The position numbers were made by a program, and so were the translations under genes. This document shows, piece by piece, positions 18,620 through 27,346 of a stretch of DNA of 64,000 nucleotides (positions are counted from its first letter, which is position 1; each line of letters opens with the position of its first letter). This DNA is from Terriglobia bacterium. Its GTDB lineage: Bacteria > Acidobacteriota > Terriglobia > Terriglobales > Acidobacteriaceae. The stretch lies in NCBI GenBank assembly GCA_020073525.1, contig JAIQFA010000008.1:1-64000 (forward strand). The letters are read 5' to 3'. The notes below the pieces were generated by a model, which saw only the letters and a list, made by a program, of their open reading frames with translations, had not been told where the DNA came from and did not search any database.

Positions 18620-19666
18620 TCAGTTCAGAAAATACTGTCGGTACAATGTATCCCGTTGCGCCGGACGGAAGCCTGCATCGCGTATGATGCGCCGCAGTTC
18701 TTCTTCGGTTGTGCAGTTGGTCACGCCCGCAGCGCGGACGACGTTCTCCTCCAGCATTACCGACCCTACATCGTTGCCGCCGAAGCGCAGGCCCATCTGG
18801 CAGACTTTCAAGCCCTGCGTTACCCAACTGGATTGCACGTTGAGAAAATTCGAAAGATAGAGCCGCGAAATCGCCAACACCTTCAGGTATTCAACCGCCG
18901 TAGCCTCATCCCATCGACGTCCGCCGAGCGCGGTGTGGGCGGGCTGAAAACTCCACGGGATGAACGCCGTGAATCCACCCGTCTCCTGCTGCAGATCGTA
19001 GAGCACTTGCAGGTGGTTGATACGGTGTTCGATGGACTCGCCGACGCCAAACATCATGGTTGCGGTGGTGCGCATGCCGAGTTGGTGGGCGGTGCGATGC
19101 ACCTCCAGCCAATCCGCGGTCAGGCACTTCAGGCGCGCGATTTTGTAGCGGACTTCGTCGTCAAGAATCTCAGCCCCACCGCCCGGGATCGAATCAAGCC
19201 CAGCGTCGCGCAGCCGGGCAATCGTATCGCGCACGCTGAGGTTGCTGTATTCGGCAATGGCCAGAATTTCCGAAGCCGAGTAGCAGTGCAGGTGAATTTT
19301 CGGAAAGCGCTGCTTGATGCCACTCAGCATCCGCTCATGCCAATCGATCTTCAGATCGGGATGCAGGCCACCCTGCATCAGCACCCCGGTGCCGCCCAGT
19401 TCCACGGTCTCGCGGATTTTCTCGTAGATGGTATCGAAGTCGAGGATGTAGCCTTCTTTGGCCGCCGGCCCCTTCAACGGGCGATAAAACGCACAGAAGG
19501 TGCAATATTCCGTACAGAAATTCGTGTAATTGATATTGCGGTCGATGATGTACGTCACGGTGTTTTCGGGATGCAACTTGCGGCGGACCACGTCCGCCTC
19601 CATGCCAATCCCGATCAGATCGTCGGACCGAAACATCTCCAGAGCTTGCTGCTTAGTCAGGGACAT
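18620..19666 (-). CDS. mqnC: Cyclic dehypoxanthinyl futalosine synthase MqnC (radical SAM)
   Basis: Third-stage enzyme of the futalosine route to menaquinone: a radical SAM protein that closes the spiro ring of dehypoxanthine futalosine. 348 residues. Seen: the [4Fe-4S]/SAM cysteines C51, C55 and C58 in NFCTEYCTFCAF, the family block GGTGVLMQGGLHPDLKI, DSIPGGGAEIL, and MMFGVGES. The spacing and GGLHPDL fit MqnC better than the paralogue MqnE. mqnA (27347) and mqnD (33991) are elsewhere in the window, so the pathway is scattered. ATG at 19666, 107 bases after the DedA gene, with a hairpin in that gap. Confidence 0.93.
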   Translation of the reverse strand: MSLTKQQALEMFRSDDLIGIGMEADVVRRKLHPENTVTYIIDRNINYTNFCTEYCTFCAFYRPLKGPAAKEGYILDFDTIYEKIRETVELGGTGVLMQGGLHPDLKIDWHERMLSGIKQRFPKIHLHCYSASEILAIAEYSNLSVRDTIARLRDAGLDSIPGGGAEILDDEVRYKIARLKCLTADWLEVHRTAHQLGMRTTATMMFGVGESIEHRINHLQVLYDLQQETGGFTAFIPWSFQPAHTALGGRRWDEATAVEYLKVLAISRLYLSNFLNVQSSWVTQGLKVCQMGLRFGGNDVGSVMLEENVVRAAGVTNCTTEEELRRIIRDAGFRPAQRDTLYRQYFLN

Positions 19667-19724
19667 CTTCTTTCACCCCACGGTAATGGCTATTTTAGCT
19701 GGTCAGAGGCGGTAGAGGCGAGTT

Positions 19725-19767
19725 CGGCGGTGGAGAGTCGGGCGAGACGCCCGGCACTCCGCCGTCT
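19725..19767. repeat. Palindromic hairpin between the DedA gene and mqnC
   Basis: CGGCGGTGGAGAGTCGGGCG and CGCCCGGCACTCCGCCG form a stem with an inner GGCGAGACGCC loop. It may stop or process transcripts from the DedA gene. Confidence 0.7.
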
Positions 19768-19773
19768 CTTGAG

Positions 19774-20439
19774 CTAGGCCGTTCGGCGACGAGGTTGCAC
19801 CTTCGGACGAGCAGCCTTGGCTGTGCTGCTGTTCTGCCGCCGTTTGTATTCGAACAGCCCGTACAGTCCGCCCAGCACCGACAACGCAATCAGGACAATC
19901 AGCACGGGCCAGTAGTACTGCGCAAAAAATCTCACGATGTGCCGTCCGTAGTGCGCGCCTAGATACCCAAGGATGGTGTACCGAATGCCGCGCCCTACCG
20001 TCAGTGCAGCGAGAAACTTCTTGGTTGGATATTGCATGGCGCCCGCTGCCAACAGCATGGGCACGATGGGAAACGGCGGCGGGAGGATGGCGGGGATCGC
20101 GACCGAAGCAAACCCCCAGCGTTCAAAGATGGCGTATATCCTCTGGGTATTCTTCTGCGAGAATCGCTTTTCCAGCGTTTCTTTTCCTCCCCTGCGAGCC
20201 ATGCGGTAGGTCAAATAGCCGCCAAGCACGGCTCCCGCCGTCGACATCATCGCGTAGTAGACCCAGAGGTTGCGATGGTGGGCGGCCAGCAGAATGGTAA
20301 CGACGTCCGTGCTGCCCGGCAGAGGGATAAGGGAGTTGTCGGCCAGCCCCAGCAGAATCAGGCCCGGTCCTCCGAGATGGATCAGCCAGCGCAGGGCACT
20401 CTTTTTCGACGCGAGCAGGATGATCGCAAGCAGGGCCAT
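19774..20439 (-). CDS. DedA/VTT-domain membrane protein
   Basis: 221 residues, with about five hydrophobic segments. The SNARE-associated (VTT/DedA) core is readable: GLADNSLIPLPGSTDVV, GAVLGGYLTYRMARRGG, and FASVAIPAILPPPFPIVPML, then GRGIRYTILGYLGAHYG. Members are half-transporter-like proteins linked to lipid carrier movement and membrane homeostasis; substrate unknown here. The C-terminus ends in a positively charged tail. It follows eutC by 64 bases on the same strand. Confidence 0.85.
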   Translation of the reverse strand: MALLAIILLASKKSALRWLIHLGGPGLILLGLADNSLIPLPGSTDVVTILLAAHHRNLWVYYAMMSTAGAVLGGYLTYRMARRGGKETLEKRFSQKNTQRIYAIFERWGFASVAIPAILPPPFPIVPMLLAAGAMQYPTKKFLAALTVGRGIRYTILGYLGAHYGRHIVRFFAQYYWPVLIVLIALSVLGGLYGLFEYKRRQNSSTAKAARPKVQPRRRTA

Positions 20440-20503
20440 GGTCCTTATTAGAACAGGGTTGCGACTTGCGAGTGGCTGTTCAACAGCAGCTTACGCCTTG
20501 CCT

Positions 20504-21292
20504 CTAAGGGAGTGCCGGCAGTTCTTCGCGAAGGTCGCAACCGCTCTTTTGATTCTTCATCATGGCGGCTGCTAGATTTAGAATCCGTTGCGCCGCTTGC
20601 TCGGTGCTCACGCCACGAGCATGGATGTTCGAGATGAGGTTGCGATTGGCGTCACTATCCGATGCTTTTGGCCGGTACGCCATGTAAGCGGACAGGCTTT
20701 CGGCGGTTGCCAACCCCGGACGTTCGCCGATCAGCAGAACGGCAACATCGGGGCTCAGCAACCCGCCAATCTCGTTGAGAATGCCCACGCGGCAGTGACG
20801 AATCACAAACATCTGGCCGGCGCTCCAGCCGAGAGCTTTTGCTCCATCCCACAGGAGTGACAAGAGCGGCGGAACTTGCCTGGCCACGGCGGTCACTGCG
20901 AGCCCGTCGCCGATCACGATCTGCAAATCGTTTCCCGTAGTGCACCGGTGGCTGATCTCCGAGCGGGACGCGTCATCCAGGTGACGGCCCAGATCTGGAC
21001 GCAAGAGATACTCATCCTTGCTCGTCGCCCGGGAGCGGACTTCAAATAGATTCCACTTCAGCACGAAGTCGCCGCCGAGGTCGGCGGCGAGATTCAACTC
21101 GGCGCGGACGGCATCGCGGGCGGCAGCATGCGCCTCGCGTAGTTCGAGTTGCGTATTGGTTCGATATGCTGCCCCACTTCGACCGACCAGCAGGCGCGCC
21201 GGGGTCCGCGCCCGTACCTTCTTCACGATTTCGGACAAATCGTACCCAGGCAGGTCATAGGGGTGGATGAGTTTGTCTTCTTCGGCAGCCAT
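20504..21292 (-). CDS. eutC: Ethanolamine ammonia-lyase small subunit
   Basis: 262 residues. Small subunit of the adenosylcobalamin-dependent enzyme that splits ethanolamine to acetaldehyde and ammonia. Seen: TPARLLVGRSGAAYRTNTQLELREAHAAARDAV near the N-terminus, VIGDGLAVTAV, and the cobalamin-binding region with IGERPGLATAESLSAYMAY. The eutB stop and the eutC ATG abut (TGA then ATG, 21295/21292), so the subunits are translationally coupled. No microcompartment shell gene, aldehyde dehydrogenase or EutA reactivase is seen around it. Confidence 0.95.
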   Translation of the reverse strand: MAAEEDKLIHPYDLPGYDLSEIVKKVRARTPARLLVGRSGAAYRTNTQLELREAHAAARDAVRAELNLAADLGGDFVLKWNLFEVRSRATSKDEYLLRPDLGRHLDDASRSEISHRCTTGNDLQIVIGDGLAVTAVARQVPPLLSLLWDGAKALGWSAGQMFVIRHCRVGILNEIGGLLSPDVAVLLIGERPGLATAESLSAYMAYRPKASDSDANRNLISNIHARGVSTEQAAQRILNLAAAMMKNQKSGCDLREELPALP

Positions 21293-22717
21293 TCAGACAG
21301 TCCTCTCCAGGGATCGCTCCAAACCCTCCATCAGTTGACGGCGCGCAGACGAATCTAGCGACACCGGTTCCGCATCACGATAGATCCCCATGTTCTGAAG
21401 CCACGCCAGGAACTCCGGCGCAGGGCGCAACTGGAAGAGGCGTCGTGCGGCCAACGCGTCGTGATAGCTGGTGGATTGGTAATTCAGCATCACATCGTCG
21501 GAGCAGGGAACGCCCATGAAGTAATTGCAGCCTGCAGCCGTCAAGAGCAGCAACAGGTTGTCGGCTGAGTTTTGGTCGGCGGCTGCGTGATTGGTGTAGC
21601 AGACATCGCAGCCCATCGGCAGGCCCAGCAACTTGCCCATGAAGTGGTCTTCGAGCCCGGCACGGATGATCTGCCGCTCGTCGTACAAATACTCGGGCCC
21701 GATGAAGCCGACGACGCTATTGACCAGAAAAGGTTGGAACACCCGCGCGACTCCGTAAGCGCGGGCTTCGAGCGTTACTTGATCGACACCATGATGCGCC
21801 TCGGCGGAAAGGGCGCTCCCCTGGCCCGTCTCGAAGTACATCACGTCGTCTCCGACCCAGCGGACATTGATGTTGCGTTGCCGATGATGCTCAAGAACCT
21901 GATCGCGGCCCTCGCGCAGCATGTTCAAAGTAATGCCGAAGCTGCGGTTGGCCGCTTCCGTGCCTGCGACGGACTGGAAAAGCAGGTCGACCGGCGCCCC
22001 GCGTTTCAGCGCGGCTAGTTGTGTAGTGATGTGGGCCAGGCAACAACTTTGCGTCGGGATTTCGTATGCGTCCACCAGGCGATTCAATGCCACGAGAATC
22101 GCGGTCACTGTTTCCACCGAATCCGTGGCGGGATTCACGCCGATCACAGCGTCTCCGCAGCCGTACATAAGCCCTTCGAATGCCGCCAGAAGGATTCCTC
22201 CGACATCGTCCGCCGGGTGATTGGGTTGCGCGCGGATGCCTAATACTCCACGCTCGCCCATCGTATTGCGGCAGCGCGTGATGTTGCGAATCTTGGCGGC
22301 CGCCAGAACCAGATCTTTGTTGCTCATCAGCTTGGTGACCGCCGCCGCGATCTCTGGGATGATGGCTTTCTGCAGCGGCTGGAGTTGAGTCCCGGTAGTT
22401 CCGTCGTCCAGCAGGAACTCGCGAAACTCCCCGACCGTCATGCTTCCGATGGCGCGGAACGCTTCCTGATCGAATGTGTCCAGAATGAGGCGGGTGACAT
22501 CGTCTTCGGAAGGATCAATCAGTGGGCGCCGGACAATTTCGTCCAGCGTCAAGTCGGCAAGTTTGCGCTTGGCTGCGACGCGTTCCCGCTCCGATCGCGC
22601 GGCGATTCCAGCCAACTGGTCGCCAGACTTTTCCTCGTTGGCCTTGGCAAACAGCTCGCGAAGATCGGAGAAATCGAACCGCTCAATCATGACCTGGCGC
22701 CCGCTTGGAGACACCAT
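21293..22717 (-). CDS. eutB: Ethanolamine ammonia-lyase large subunit
   Basis: 474 residues, catalytic large subunit. Seen: FAKANEEKSGDQLAGIAA, TRCRNTMGERGVLGIRAQPNHPADD, GCGDAVIGVNPATDSV, NVRWVGDDVMYFETGQGSALSAEAHHGVDQVT, and MGCDVCYTNHAAADQNS, matching the family from end to end. Start: ATG at 22717 has no good ribosome site; ATG at 22690 (MIERFDF) with AGGTC ahead is an alternative, giving 465 residues. A CPA2 antiporter lies 63 bases upstream. Ethanolamine use without shell genes is known in non-enteric bacteria; here it may release ammonia and a C2 unit from phosphatidylethanolamine debris. Confidence 0.95.
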   Translation of the reverse strand: MVSPSGRQVMIERFDFSDLRELFAKANEEKSGDQLAGIAARSERERVAAKRKLADLTLDEIVRRPLIDPSEDDVTRLILDTFDQEAFRAIGSMTVGEFREFLLDDGTTGTQLQPLQKAIIPEIAAAVTKLMSNKDLVLAAAKIRNITRCRNTMGERGVLGIRAQPNHPADDVGGILLAAFEGLMYGCGDAVIGVNPATDSVETVTAILVALNRLVDAYEIPTQSCCLAHITTQLAALKRGAPVDLLFQSVAGTEAANRSFGITLNMLREGRDQVLEHHRQRNINVRWVGDDVMYFETGQGSALSAEAHHGVDQVTLEARAYGVARVFQPFLVNSVVGFIGPEYLYDERQIIRAGLEDHFMGKLLGLPMGCDVCYTNHAAADQNSADNLLLLLTAAGCNYFMGVPCSDDVMLNYQSTSYHDALAARRLFQLRPAPEFLAWLQNMGIYRDAEPVSLDSSARRQLMEGLERSLERTV

Positions 22718-22780
22718 ATTATTACCGAAAGAGCTACAGAATGAGTCCCTATTAAAGCAGGAGTGCGGCTGCGGAAAACC

Positions 22781-24022
22781 TCAGGAGCTTACGGGCTGTG
22801 GTTCAACCGAGGCCTTTACTTTCCGCGACAACAGGCCCAACGCCGGCGTCGTCATGAAGGTAGTCACGAGGGCCATGATCACCATCATGGAAAACAAGGT
22901 TGGCGAGATCACGCCCAGGTCAAGGCCTACGTTTAAGATCACAAGCTCGATCAGGCCGCGCGTGTTCATGAGGACACCGACGGAGAGCGCATCGCCCCAA
23001 CTCATTCCACCGGCTCGCCCTGCGGCCGCACAACCGAGCAGCTTCCCGAGAATGGCCACCAGGACTATCAGTGCGCAATAGAACCAGAGCGTACCTCCAC
23101 TTAAGAGGTGGACGCTGGTGCGCAAGCCCGTGGTCGCAAAGAAAAGCGGGAGAAGGAGAACGCTGGTAATCGCTCCCAAGTGGCCGGCAAGGTTGCGGGA
23201 GAAACCCTCGCTTCTCGGGAGAATCGCCCCCGCAAAGAATGCGCCAAATAAAGCATGGATTCCGATTCGTTCCGTGGTCCATGCAGAAAGAAATAGAAAG
23301 AGGAGCGCGAAAGCCAGTACGTCGCGCGAGTTTCCCTGCTTCAGCGCAGCCCAACGCGCGAGGAGAGGCCGAACCACCCAGATCATGACGATCAAGTAGG
23401 CGCTGAGTCCAGCCAAAGTGAGCCATGGGGAAGTTCCCGTTCCCCTACGTACCCATGCAATCAATCCCGCCAGAAGGCACCAGGCAGTGATGTCGTCGAC
23501 TGCGGCACAACTGACCGCAACCATCCCGATCGGGCTTAGCAGGAGATTGCGCTCCTCCAGAATCCGTGCCAGCACCGGGAACGCCGTGATGCTCATGGCC
23601 GTCCCCATGAACAAAGCGAATACCGGCAGAGGAACGTTTGCACTCGAAAGGTGGGGATACAGGTAAATCGCCAGCGTGGAGCCTGCTACAAGTGGTACCA
23701 GCACGCTGACGTTGCTGGTGAAAACGACAGCGCGGCCCAGTTTCCGTACCTCGTGCAAGTCCAGTCCGACGCCCACCTGGAACATGAACAGCAGCAGGCC
23801 GATCTGACTGAGAAAATACAGGGGCGCCAGCCCGCCCGGTGGAAACAGCGATGCGAATGCCGATGGCGCCAGCCAGCCCAGTAGGGAAGGACCCAACAGA
23901 ATTCCAGCCAACATTTCGCCCACGACGCGGGGTTGATGCAACTTCTCGAATCCCCATCCCAGCGCGCGAGCGACGGAGCATATGACGACAATGTCGAGCA
24001 ACAGGATTTTGAGGTCGGGCAA
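22781..24022 (-). CDS. CPA2-family cation/proton antiporter
   Basis: 413 residues with about 12 hydrophobic segments. Seen: LHQPRVVGEMLAGILLGPSLLG, FMFQVGVGLDLHEVR, the ion-site region SCAAVDDITAWCLLA (paired aspartates typical of CPA2), HALFGAFFAGAILPR, and MNTRGLIELVILNVGLDLGVIS. No RCK/TrkA domain follows, so it is the short Na+/H+ (or K+/H+) antiporter type; the ion is not readable. It starts 2 bases from the stop of the upstream small membrane protein gene, which implies one transcript, and ends 63 bases before eutB. Confidence 0.88.
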   Translation of the reverse strand: MPDLKILLLDIVVICSVARALGWGFEKLHQPRVVGEMLAGILLGPSLLGWLAPSAFASLFPPGGLAPLYFLSQIGLLLFMFQVGVGLDLHEVRKLGRAVVFTSNVSVLVPLVAGSTLAIYLYPHLSSANVPLPVFALFMGTAMSITAFPVLARILEERNLLLSPIGMVAVSCAAVDDITAWCLLAGLIAWVRRGTGTSPWLTLAGLSAYLIVMIWVVRPLLARWAALKQGNSRDVLAFALLFLFLSAWTTERIGIHALFGAFFAGAILPRSEGFSRNLAGHLGAITSVLLLPLFFATTGLRTSVHLLSGGTLWFYCALIVLVAILGKLLGCAAAGRAGGMSWGDALSVGVLMNTRGLIELVILNVGLDLGVISPTLFSMMVIMALVTTFMTTPALGLLSRKVKASVEPQPVSS

Positions 24023-24024
24023 TC

Positions 24025-24585
24025 CTAGAATCTCCCGGTCTTGGCGGTGATCTGTTGCTTCCTGAGATCCGATTGTGTTTTACGATAGCGGAGTTCCTCG
24101 CCGAGGCTGTAGCCCCAATGGAGGACGCGCAGTCCGGCGAAAGTCAGTTGCATCCCAAAAAAACCGGCAATCCACGCTTCGCCTCGACGCGTCCACGCGA
24201 ACCAGTACAAAGGCAACGATGCGGCAATCGACGCCCAGCCCCAACGCATCAGCCGCCGCGATTCCGCTTCAGAATCCAGCTTGTGCTCGTGCCGCCGGTT
24301 TACGGAGGTTGCGACCGGCGGGTTCGCCCGTCCATGGCTGTCAAAGACGTCGCAGCGCAGGTTGGGGATGTCTTCGACTTTCTGGCGGCAGAACTGCTCG
24401 GCTTCCTCCAGCGAATCGAAAATAAGGCAGCGGCCGATCATCCCCGCATTAAAGTAATCGCCGTTGCTCGTCATCTCGGCGCCCGTCTCGACATCGCTAA
24501 AGAAAGCGGCATACTGTCCGGGTCGGATCACGTCCATCCAACTGGGCGGCTTGCGATTTGGGTCGTAGAGCGTGACTTCCTGCAC
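24025..24585 (-). CDS. Hypothetical protein with two C-terminal membrane segments
   Basis: 186 residues; no family recognised with confidence. The first 80 residues are soluble and acidic (RPGQYAAFFSDVETG, IFDSLEEAEQFCRQKVED) and look like a small alpha/beta domain. A charged linker rich in Arg/Glu follows, then two hydrophobic stretches (WGWASIAASLPLYWFAWT and WIAGFFGMQLTFAGLRVLHWGYSLG) and a basic tail. Its stop is 2 bases from the antiporter ATG, so the two are almost surely cotranscribed and the protein may be an accessory to the antiporter. Function unknown. Confidence 0.7.
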   Translation of the reverse strand: MQEVTLYDPNRKPPSWMDVIRPGQYAAFFSDVETGAEMTSNGDYFNAGMIGRCLIFDSLEEAEQFCRQKVEDIPNLRCDVFDSHGRANPPVATSVNRRHEHKLDSEAESRRLMRWGWASIAASLPLYWFAWTRRGEAWIAGFFGMQLTFAGLRVLHWGYSLGEELRYRKTQSDLRKQQITAKTGRF

Positions 24586-24660
24586 GGGTGCTCCGATGCG
24601 GAAAGATAAAGTTTATCCTGCGGCAGGTTGACGCAGCATCGCTTACAACGTTTGCGATTT

Positions 24661-24666
24661 TATAAT
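24661..24666 (+). promoter_or_regulatory. TATAAT box placed for a leaderless transcript
   Basis: A perfect TATAAT ends 7 bases before the ATG at 24674 and no ribosome site lies between. The -35 region (near 24638) is weak. If used, transcription would begin at the A of the start codon. Confidence 0.4.
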
Positions 24667-24673
24667 AGCCGCC

Positions 24674-25987
24674 ATGGCCAACTCCCCTTCCTCTGGTTTG
24701 GTGGAGCAGTCCGCTCCGCCCTCGGATCGCGAGGCATCTTACCTCCGGATTCACGCGGTCAATGTTTTCGTTCGCGATCAGGATAAGAGTCTGCAATTCT
24801 ATGTCGATCAGCTTGGATTCAGTCTGGCCTTTGATGTGCGTCTTCAAACCGGACAACGCTGGGTAGGCGTTGCTCCTCCGCAGGGGACGGCAGTTCTTAC
24901 CCTGATCGCACCTGATCCGGAGTCGGATGAGTTCAAGCTGATCGGGCAGCCTACTGGAGTTGCTTTTGTTGCTGATGATGTTGTGGCCACCTACGCGCAG
25001 TGGAGAAAACGCGGTGTTCGCTTTCGCCATGCGCCGCGACTCAGACGTATCAAGTATGAGCGTCAGGCGGGGGATGGTGCCGACGGTGCTCAGACTCTGC
25101 TGCTGGGGAAACAGACACCGATTTGGGGCGGAGTATTCACCCGCTTTGAAGACATTGATCGGAATTCCTTTGCTCTGGTCAGCTTCGACGAAATGACTCA
25201 GGCGGTGGAAGCGCAACGACGCGCCGCAGCGGAGAAACTGGAATCCGAACGGCGTGCCGCCCACGAACTGGGAATTGCCAAGCAGGTACAAGCCAGACTC
25301 TTCCCACAGACCTTTCCGCCCCTGCGAACACTGGACTATGCAGGCGTCTGCATTCAGGCTCGCCAGGTCGGTGGCGATTACTACGACTTTCTCAATCTAG
25401 GGGAAGATCGGGTCGGGCTTGTGTTGGGCGATATCGCGGGCAAGGGAATCGCCGGCGCTCTCCTGATGGCGAATCTGCAAGCGAATCTGCGGAGCCAGTG
25501 CACCATCGCCTGGCATGAGCCGCAACGTCTGCTGCGCTCCGTCAACGAACTGTTCTATGACAATACCGCCGATCACGCTTACGCCACGCTTTTCTTCGCC
25601 GAATATAACGACCGGGCGCAGCATATGCGTTACGTTAACTGCGGACATCTGCCCGCCCTGGTGCTCCGCGGAAATGACACTTTCGAACGCCTCAACTCCA
25701 CGTGCACCGTTCTCGGGCTCTTCAAGGAATGGGACTGCGCGATCGGCGAATGCAGTCTGTTCTCCGGTGACACCATCGCCTTCTATACCGACGGCATTAC
25801 CGAGGCCTTCAATCGGGCAGGAGAAGAGTTTGGCGAGCAGCGCTTGGCCGATGCGCTGCTGCGGCATCGGGAATTGTCTTCGCGGGAGTTGCTGGCGGCG
25901 GTTGTGGAGGAGGTGCGGCAGTTCAGCCCGGACGAACAGCACGACGACATCACGCTGATCGTTGCCAAGTGCGTAGCCGGTCAATAA
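24674..25987 (+). CDS. VOC (glyoxalase-like) domain fused to a SpoIIE-type PP2C phosphatase
   Basis: 437 residues. Residues about 25-165 form a glyoxalase/VOC-type domain (IHAVNVFVRDQDKSLQFYVDQLGFSLAFDV, GTAVLTLIAPDPES, WGGVFTRFEDIDRNSFALV). A coiled-coil linker (about 175-210) resembles that of RsbU proteins. Residues about 215-435 are a PPM/SpoIIE serine phosphatase with the metal aspartates in GGDYYDF and VLGDIAGKGIAGALLMA, and YTDGITEAFNRAGEEFGEQRL, and HDDITLIVAK at the end. Such phosphatases act on anti-anti-sigma factors; the VOC domain replaces the usual PAS/GAF/receiver sensor and may bind a small molecule. No anti-sigma partner is nearby. The ends of this gene and the convergent radical SAM gene overlap by 38 bases. 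Confidence 0.85.
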   Translation: MANSPSSGLVEQSAPPSDREASYLRIHAVNVFVRDQDKSLQFYVDQLGFSLAFDVRLQTGQRWVGVAPPQGTAVLTLIAPDPESDEFKLIGQPTGVAFVADDVVATYAQWRKRGVRFRHAPRLRRIKYERQAGDGADGAQTLLLGKQTPIWGGVFTRFEDIDRNSFALVSFDEMTQAVEAQRRAAAEKLESERRAAHELGIAKQVQARLFPQTFPPLRTLDYAGVCIQARQVGGDYYDFLNLGEDRVGLVLGDIAGKGIAGALLMANLQANLRSQCTIAWHEPQRLLRSVNELFYDNTADHAYATLFFAEYNDRAQHMRYVNCGHLPALVLRGNDTFERLNSTCTVLGLFKEWDCAIGECSLFSGDTIAFYTDGITEAFNRAGEEFGEQRLADALLRHRELSSRELLAAVVEEVRQFSPDEQHDDITLIVAKCVAGQ

Positions 25988-27263
25988 ACGAGGTGAACCT
26001 GTAGGCAGAGTTCAAGGGCAAGGTCCAGGGCAGCCCGACCGGAGAACGCGACAAGCGCCTGTATATGCTTGTCCATGAGTAGAACCTCCGGTTCGCGTAT
26101 CGGTATCCGGCCAGAAGATCCTCCGCGCTCATCTGTTTGGGGCGAAAGACTACGTCAGCCCTTCCGTTGTACCTGCTCCAGTCGCGCGTCAGAATCCGGT
26201 CTTCTCCTTCCAAACGTTGGTACAAGCGAGTCCCTGGAAACGGAGTGAGGATGTTGAACGTCGCATTCTGGACTCCGGACGCCTCAAGGAAGTCCACGGT
26301 TTCGCTGAAAATCGCCTGGGTGTCGTGATCGAAACCGAAGACGATGCCGGCCTGTACTGCGATGCCGTGGGAATGGATCCGCGCAATGGCGCAGCCGTAG
26401 TCGGACACGTGGTTGAAGGGCTTGTGCGCTTCATTCAAGCTGGTTTGCGAGATGGACTCCAGCCCGATGAACAGCTGCTTGCAACCGCTGCGCGCCGCCA
26501 ATTCCAGGAACTCATCGTCCGCGGCTGCGTGAATGCTGGCCTGGCTGCTCCACCACTTGCGATGGGGAACGAGAGCCTGGAACAGGGTCTTGGCGTACTC
26601 CATGTCGCTCGCGATGTTGTCATCCCACAGGATGATTACCTTGCCTGGGAACGAACCGTATTCTTCTGCAACGGCCTGTACGCTTCGCTGGCGCACGCGG
26701 CTTTGATACATGACCGCCAGCGTGCAGAAGTCGCAACGGTGTGGACAGCCGCGCGTGGCAAACAGGACTCCGGCGGTATGGTCGCGACGGTGAAACAAGT
26801 CTTTCCGTGCCATCGGGACGTGTTCCAGAGTCGGCAGTTCCGGGGAACAGTACCGCTGGCCATGTCGCCCAGCCTCGAACTCCTGCAAGAATTGCGGCCA
26901 TTGGAATTCAGCCTCGCCGACGAAGATCACGTCCGCGTGCTCCTGCGCCTCGTCGGGCAACAGGGTCACATGGGGTCCGCCCAGCACTACTGGAATTCCG
27001 CGCTGCCGGAACCGGTCTGCGATGGCATAGGCGTGTGGCGCACTCGGCGTATGGAAGGTAATCGCCGCCAGGTCCGGTTGCATTCCGAAATCCACTGGCC
27101 GCACCACCTCATCGACATGAAGCACCGTCCAATGCGGCGGAACGAAGGCGGCCAGGTACGGCATCGTGATCTGCTGGAAGTTCAGGACGCGGGAACGGCG
27201 CACTCTTTGGATCTCCGGGGAAGAAGCAGTGATGAGAAGCAGGGTTCGCACCGGAGCGGACAT
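25950..27263 (-). CDS. B12-binding-type radical SAM protein
   Basis: 437 residues. The first 140 residues have the Rossmann-like layout of a cobalamin-binding domain (DLAAITFHTPSAPHAYAIADRF, GIPVVLGGPHVTLLPDEA, DVIFVGEAEFQWPQFL), but no DxHxxG motif is visible. The radical SAM domain follows with C173, C177 and C180 in ATRGCPHRCDFCTLAV, then ILWDDNIASD and LFIGLESISQTSLNEAHKP. This group (HpnR/HpnJ/BchE-like) does methylations and ring chemistry; substrate unknown. It has no operon partner here; mqnA lies 83 bases downstream of its start on the same strand. The C-terminus runs over the end of the opposite phosphatase gene. Confidence 0.85.
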   Translation of the reverse strand: MSAPVRTLLLITASSPEIQRVRRSRVLNFQQITMPYLAAFVPPHWTVLHVDEVVRPVDFGMQPDLAAITFHTPSAPHAYAIADRFRQRGIPVVLGGPHVTLLPDEAQEHADVIFVGEAEFQWPQFLQEFEAGRHGQRYCSPELPTLEHVPMARKDLFHRRDHTAGVLFATRGCPHRCDFCTLAVMYQSRVRQRSVQAVAEEYGSFPGKVIILWDDNIASDMEYAKTLFQALVPHRKWWSSQASIHAAADDEFLELAARSGCKQLFIGLESISQTSLNEAHKPFNHVSDYGCAIARIHSHGIAVQAGIVFGFDHDTQAIFSETVDFLEASGVQNATFNILTPFPGTRLYQRLEGEDRILTRDWSRYNGRADVVFRPKQMSAEDLLAGYRYANRRFYSWTSIYRRLSRSPVGLPWTLPLNSAYRFTSFIDRLRTWQRSA

Positions 27264-27346
27264 GTGCCTCAGAGTCGGCTCTTAGGGAGGGAAAGTCAGT
27301 GCCGAGCATCACAGTGTTTGTGACATTCCTGGTGATTCAGTGATTT

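Noticed and set aside
18656-19777. A 373-residue plus frame opposite mqnC
   Set aside because: Shadow of mqnC; low-complexity and without family features.
20504-22717. An ethanolamine microcompartment locus
   Set aside because: Only eutB and eutC are present; no shell proteins, eutA, eutD or eutE in view.
26217-27323. A 368-residue plus frame opposite the radical SAM gene
   Set aside because: Shadow; the minus strand carries the CxxxCxxC motif and the full family pattern.
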